From Novosphingobium sp. FSW06-99 (lineage in GTDB: Bacteria; Pseudomonadota; Alphaproteobacteria; Sphingomonadales; Sphingomonadaceae): 64,000 nucleotides of DNA. The notes below the pieces were generated by a model that worked only from the letters and a program-made list of their open reading frames with translations, was not told the DNA's origin and made no database searches. The number at the start of each line of letters is the position of its first letter. Position 1 is the stretch's first letter. Below are positions 62,418 to 64,000 of the stretch, in pieces. The translations under genes and the position numbers were made by a program. The stretch lies in NCBI RefSeq assembly GCF_001519065.1, contig NZ_KQ954264.1:58308-122307 (forward strand). The letters run 5' to 3'.

Positions 62418-62487
62418 CCGATTGGCGGCAACGCTTTTCCCGCTCGGCACAACAAAAGGGTGGGCCGCGAACACCGGGTAAAAAAGG

Positions 62488-62526
62488 AAAACCGGCGCGT
62501 TCCGACCGGGGAACGCGCCGGTTTTT
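62488..62526. terminator. Strong bidirectional terminator between tmpB and recA
   Basis: A perfect 16-bp stem (62488-62503 with 62510-62525), 6-base loop, A-run before and T-run after. A second, longer imperfect hairpin (GGCCTTTG/CAAAGGCC with inner GTGCC/GGCAC, ~62583-62620) follows towards recA. No gene is seen in 62418-62638. Confidence 0.92.
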
Positions 62527-62638
62527 GTTCCGGCGAGGGTGGGAAACCGGGTGGGGTATGCCCTGGTTGCCCGGATGCCAGGGCCTTTGGCCGGTGCCGT
62601 GGGGGCACGGGGCAAAGGCCGGGGCGCTCACCTGAAGG

Positions 62639-63709
62639 TCATGAATCGTCGTCCGCGTCCGGACCGGCCATCATGCCTTCGGCAACCACTTCGGTGCGGC
62701 TGCGGATCGCAGCTTCGAGGCGGGTGCTCATTTCGGGATTGCTGCGCAGGAACGTCTTGGCGTTTTCACGGCCCTGGCCGATGCGCACCGAGTCATAGCT
62801 GAACCAGGCGCCCGACTTTTCGACAATGCCGGCCTTGACCCCCAGATCGAGCATTTCGCCGATCTTCGAGATGCCTTCGCCATACATGATGTCGAATTCC
62901 ACCTGCTTGAACGGCGGGGCGACCTTGTTTTTCACGACCTTGACGCGGGTGGTGTTGCCGACGATCTCATCACGATCCTTGATCTGCCCGGTGCGACGGA
63001 TGTCGAGGCGGACCGAGGCATAAAACTTGAGCGCGTTGCCGCCGGTGGTGGTTTCCGGATTGCCGTACATCACGCCGATCTTCATGCGCACCTGGTTGAT
63101 GAAGATCACCGTGCAGCGCGAACGGCTGATCGAACCGGTCAGCTTGCGCAGCGCCTGGCTCATCAGACGGGCCTGCAGGCCGACATGGCTGTCGCCCATT
63201 TCACCCTCGATTTCGGCGCGGGGCACCAGCGCGGCGACCGAGTCGACCACCAGCACATCGACCGCGTTCGACCGCACCAGCGTGTCGACGATTTCCAGCG
63301 CCTGTTCACCGGTGTCGGGCTGCGACACGATCAGGTTGTCGATGTCCACGCCCAGTTTCTTGGCATAGACCGGGTCGAGCGCATGTTCGGCGTCGACGAA
63401 GGCGGCAGTGCCACCGATTTTCTGCGCCTCGGCAATGCAGTGCAGCGCCAGTGTGGTCTTGCCCGAGCTTTCCGGGCCATAGATTTCGACAATACGGCCG
63501 CGCGGCACGCCGCCGATACCGAGCGCGATATCGAGCCCGAGCGAGCCGGTCGACACCGCCTCTACCTGCATCGTTTCCTTCTGGCCGAGCTTCATCACCG
63601 AGCCCTTGCCGAATGCGCGATCAATCTGCGCGAGCGCTGCGTCGAGCGCTTTCTGACGGTCCATTGCCTTGTCTTTGCCTTCCTGAATGAGCTTGAGCTG
63701 AGCCGCCAT
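62639..63709 (-). CDS. recA: Recombinase A
   Basis: 356 aa. Walker A GPESSGKTT (78-86), INQVRMKIGVMYGNPETTTGGNALKFYASVRLDIRR-like loop 2 region, acidic DADDDS C-terminus. Forms ATP filaments on ssDNA, promotes strand exchange and LexA self-cleavage. Preceded by GGGGAG and, 77 bases upstream, a perfect SOS box, as expected. Confidence 0.98.
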   Translation of the reverse strand: MAAQLKLIQEGKDKAMDRQKALDAALAQIDRAFGKGSVMKLGQKETMQVEAVSTGSLGLDIALGIGGVPRGRIVEIYGPESSGKTTLALHCIAEAQKIGGTAAFVDAEHALDPVYAKKLGVDIDNLIVSQPDTGEQALEIVDTLVRSNAVDVLVVDSVAALVPRAEIEGEMGDSHVGLQARLMSQALRKLTGSISRSRCTVIFINQVRMKIGVMYGNPETTTGGNALKFYASVRLDIRRTGQIKDRDEIVGNTTRVKVVKNKVAPPFKQVEFDIMYGEGISKIGEMLDLGVKAGIVEKSGAWFSYDSVRIGQGRENAKTFLRSNPEMSTRLEAAIRSRTEVVAEGMMAGPDADDDS

Positions 63710-63762
63710 GGCTTTGCACTCCCCTTAGCTAGAGATAGTCGACAAGGACCGTCAACAACCCC

Positions 63763-63800
63763 TTTGTACTCTGTTCGTTCCGCCAGAACAAGTAGGGAAC
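63763..63800 (-). promoter_or_regulatory. LexA (SOS) box and promoter of recA
   Basis: On the minus strand GTTCCCTACTTGTTC (63800-63786). TTGTTC at its 3' part (63791-63786) is the -35, with a 17-base spacer to TACAAA (63768-63763). LexA would block the -35. Confidence 0.82.
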
Positions 63801-64000
63801 GAATTTATTTCGCCAAATTGGAAGCAAAGGATCGCAAGCACTTAGCGGCGTTGGCTTTTTGCAGCACGAATGCGTCGGCACAAGCGACGATCACACGCGG
63901 AACGGTCGGGTCCGCTGCCGTCACGGCGCCTTGCCGCCCAGGCGGTCATGCGCCCGATCGCGATCGCTGTCACGTGCGATCGGCGCGAATCGCCTGCTCT
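63801..64000. other. Unassigned right edge
   Basis: Upstream of recA to the window end. AT-rich start (63801-63830), then GC-rich sequence. A leftward frame with charged residues (SDRDRAHDR) ending in a stop near 63923 could be the tail of a gene outside the window, but it is too short to support. Confidence 0.3.

Noticed and set aside
1..64000. CRISPR arrays, insertion sequences, prophage or integrated plasmid genes
   Set aside because: No regularly spaced repeats, transposase, integrase or phage proteins were seen; the gene content is core-like.

Overview
The window is a GC-rich, gene-dense bacterial chromosome segment. It most likely comes from an alphaproteobacterium of the order Sphingomonadales (Sphingomonas or Novosphingobium type). 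Supporting evidence: CpdR beside an N-formylglutamate amidohydrolase, a separate F0 ATP synthase operon with b and b' subunits, the lapA-pyrF-trpF-trpB-trpA-accD-folC order, a SapC-family protein, and SOS boxes of the alphaproteobacterial GTTC-N7-GTTC form. No insertion sequence, prophage or CRISPR array was seen. Only the left-edge amidohydrolase is cut by the window.

Layout. 1-3.5 kb: truncated D-aminoacylase-type amidohydrolase, globin-coupled chemoreceptor, dnaN. 3.8-8.4 kb: a leftward S66 carboxypeptidase-fabD-fabG-secreted protein cluster, divergent from a Mur ligase. 8.4-15.2 kb: DUF885 peptidase-like protein, GNAT, rpsA, gloB, LacI regulator, GNAT. 15.3-17.9 kb: the F0 operon atpI-atpB-atpE-b'-b. 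18-27.6 kb: radC, purB, then lapA-pyrF-GNAT-trpF and trpB-trpA-accD-folC, separated by an inverted outer-membrane gene. 27.6-36 kb: ampG, pseudouridine synthase, rsmD, MHS transporter, membrane chemoreceptor, SOS-box helicase. 35.9-36.5 kb: two Flp pilin genes made by a tandem duplication that also copied the helicase 3' end. 36.6-43.4 kb: rhlE, a secreted unknown, an FAD oxidoreductase, sapC, a candidate small RNA with an anti-Shine-Dalgarno motif, N-formylglutamate amidohydrolase, cpdR. 43.5-55.9 kb: tRNA-Val(GAC), enoyl-CoA hydratase, icd, alcohol dehydrogenase, alaS, GST, two very small proteins, rsgA, DUF2520, DUF938, MarC, GMC oxidoreductase. 56-59.3 kb: a KdpD/KdpE-like two-component pair without kdpFABC, followed by a third flp gene and a DUF4402 surface protein. 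59.4-62.4 kb: a three-gene operon that reads as TMAEP-type phosphonate catabolism (DUF5690 transporter, TmpA-like and TmpB/PhnZ-like oxygenases). 62.6-64 kb: recA.

Connections. Carboxypeptidase, Mur ligase and AmpG together suggest murein recycling. recA and the UvrD-type helicase carry the same 15-base LexA box, and the helicase is predicted to be leaderless. The three orphan flp genes lie far from any Tad machinery. The most novel items are the flp/helicase-tail duplication, the 41.7-kb small RNA, the DUF5690-TmpA-TmpB operon, and the two-component pair next to flp3.
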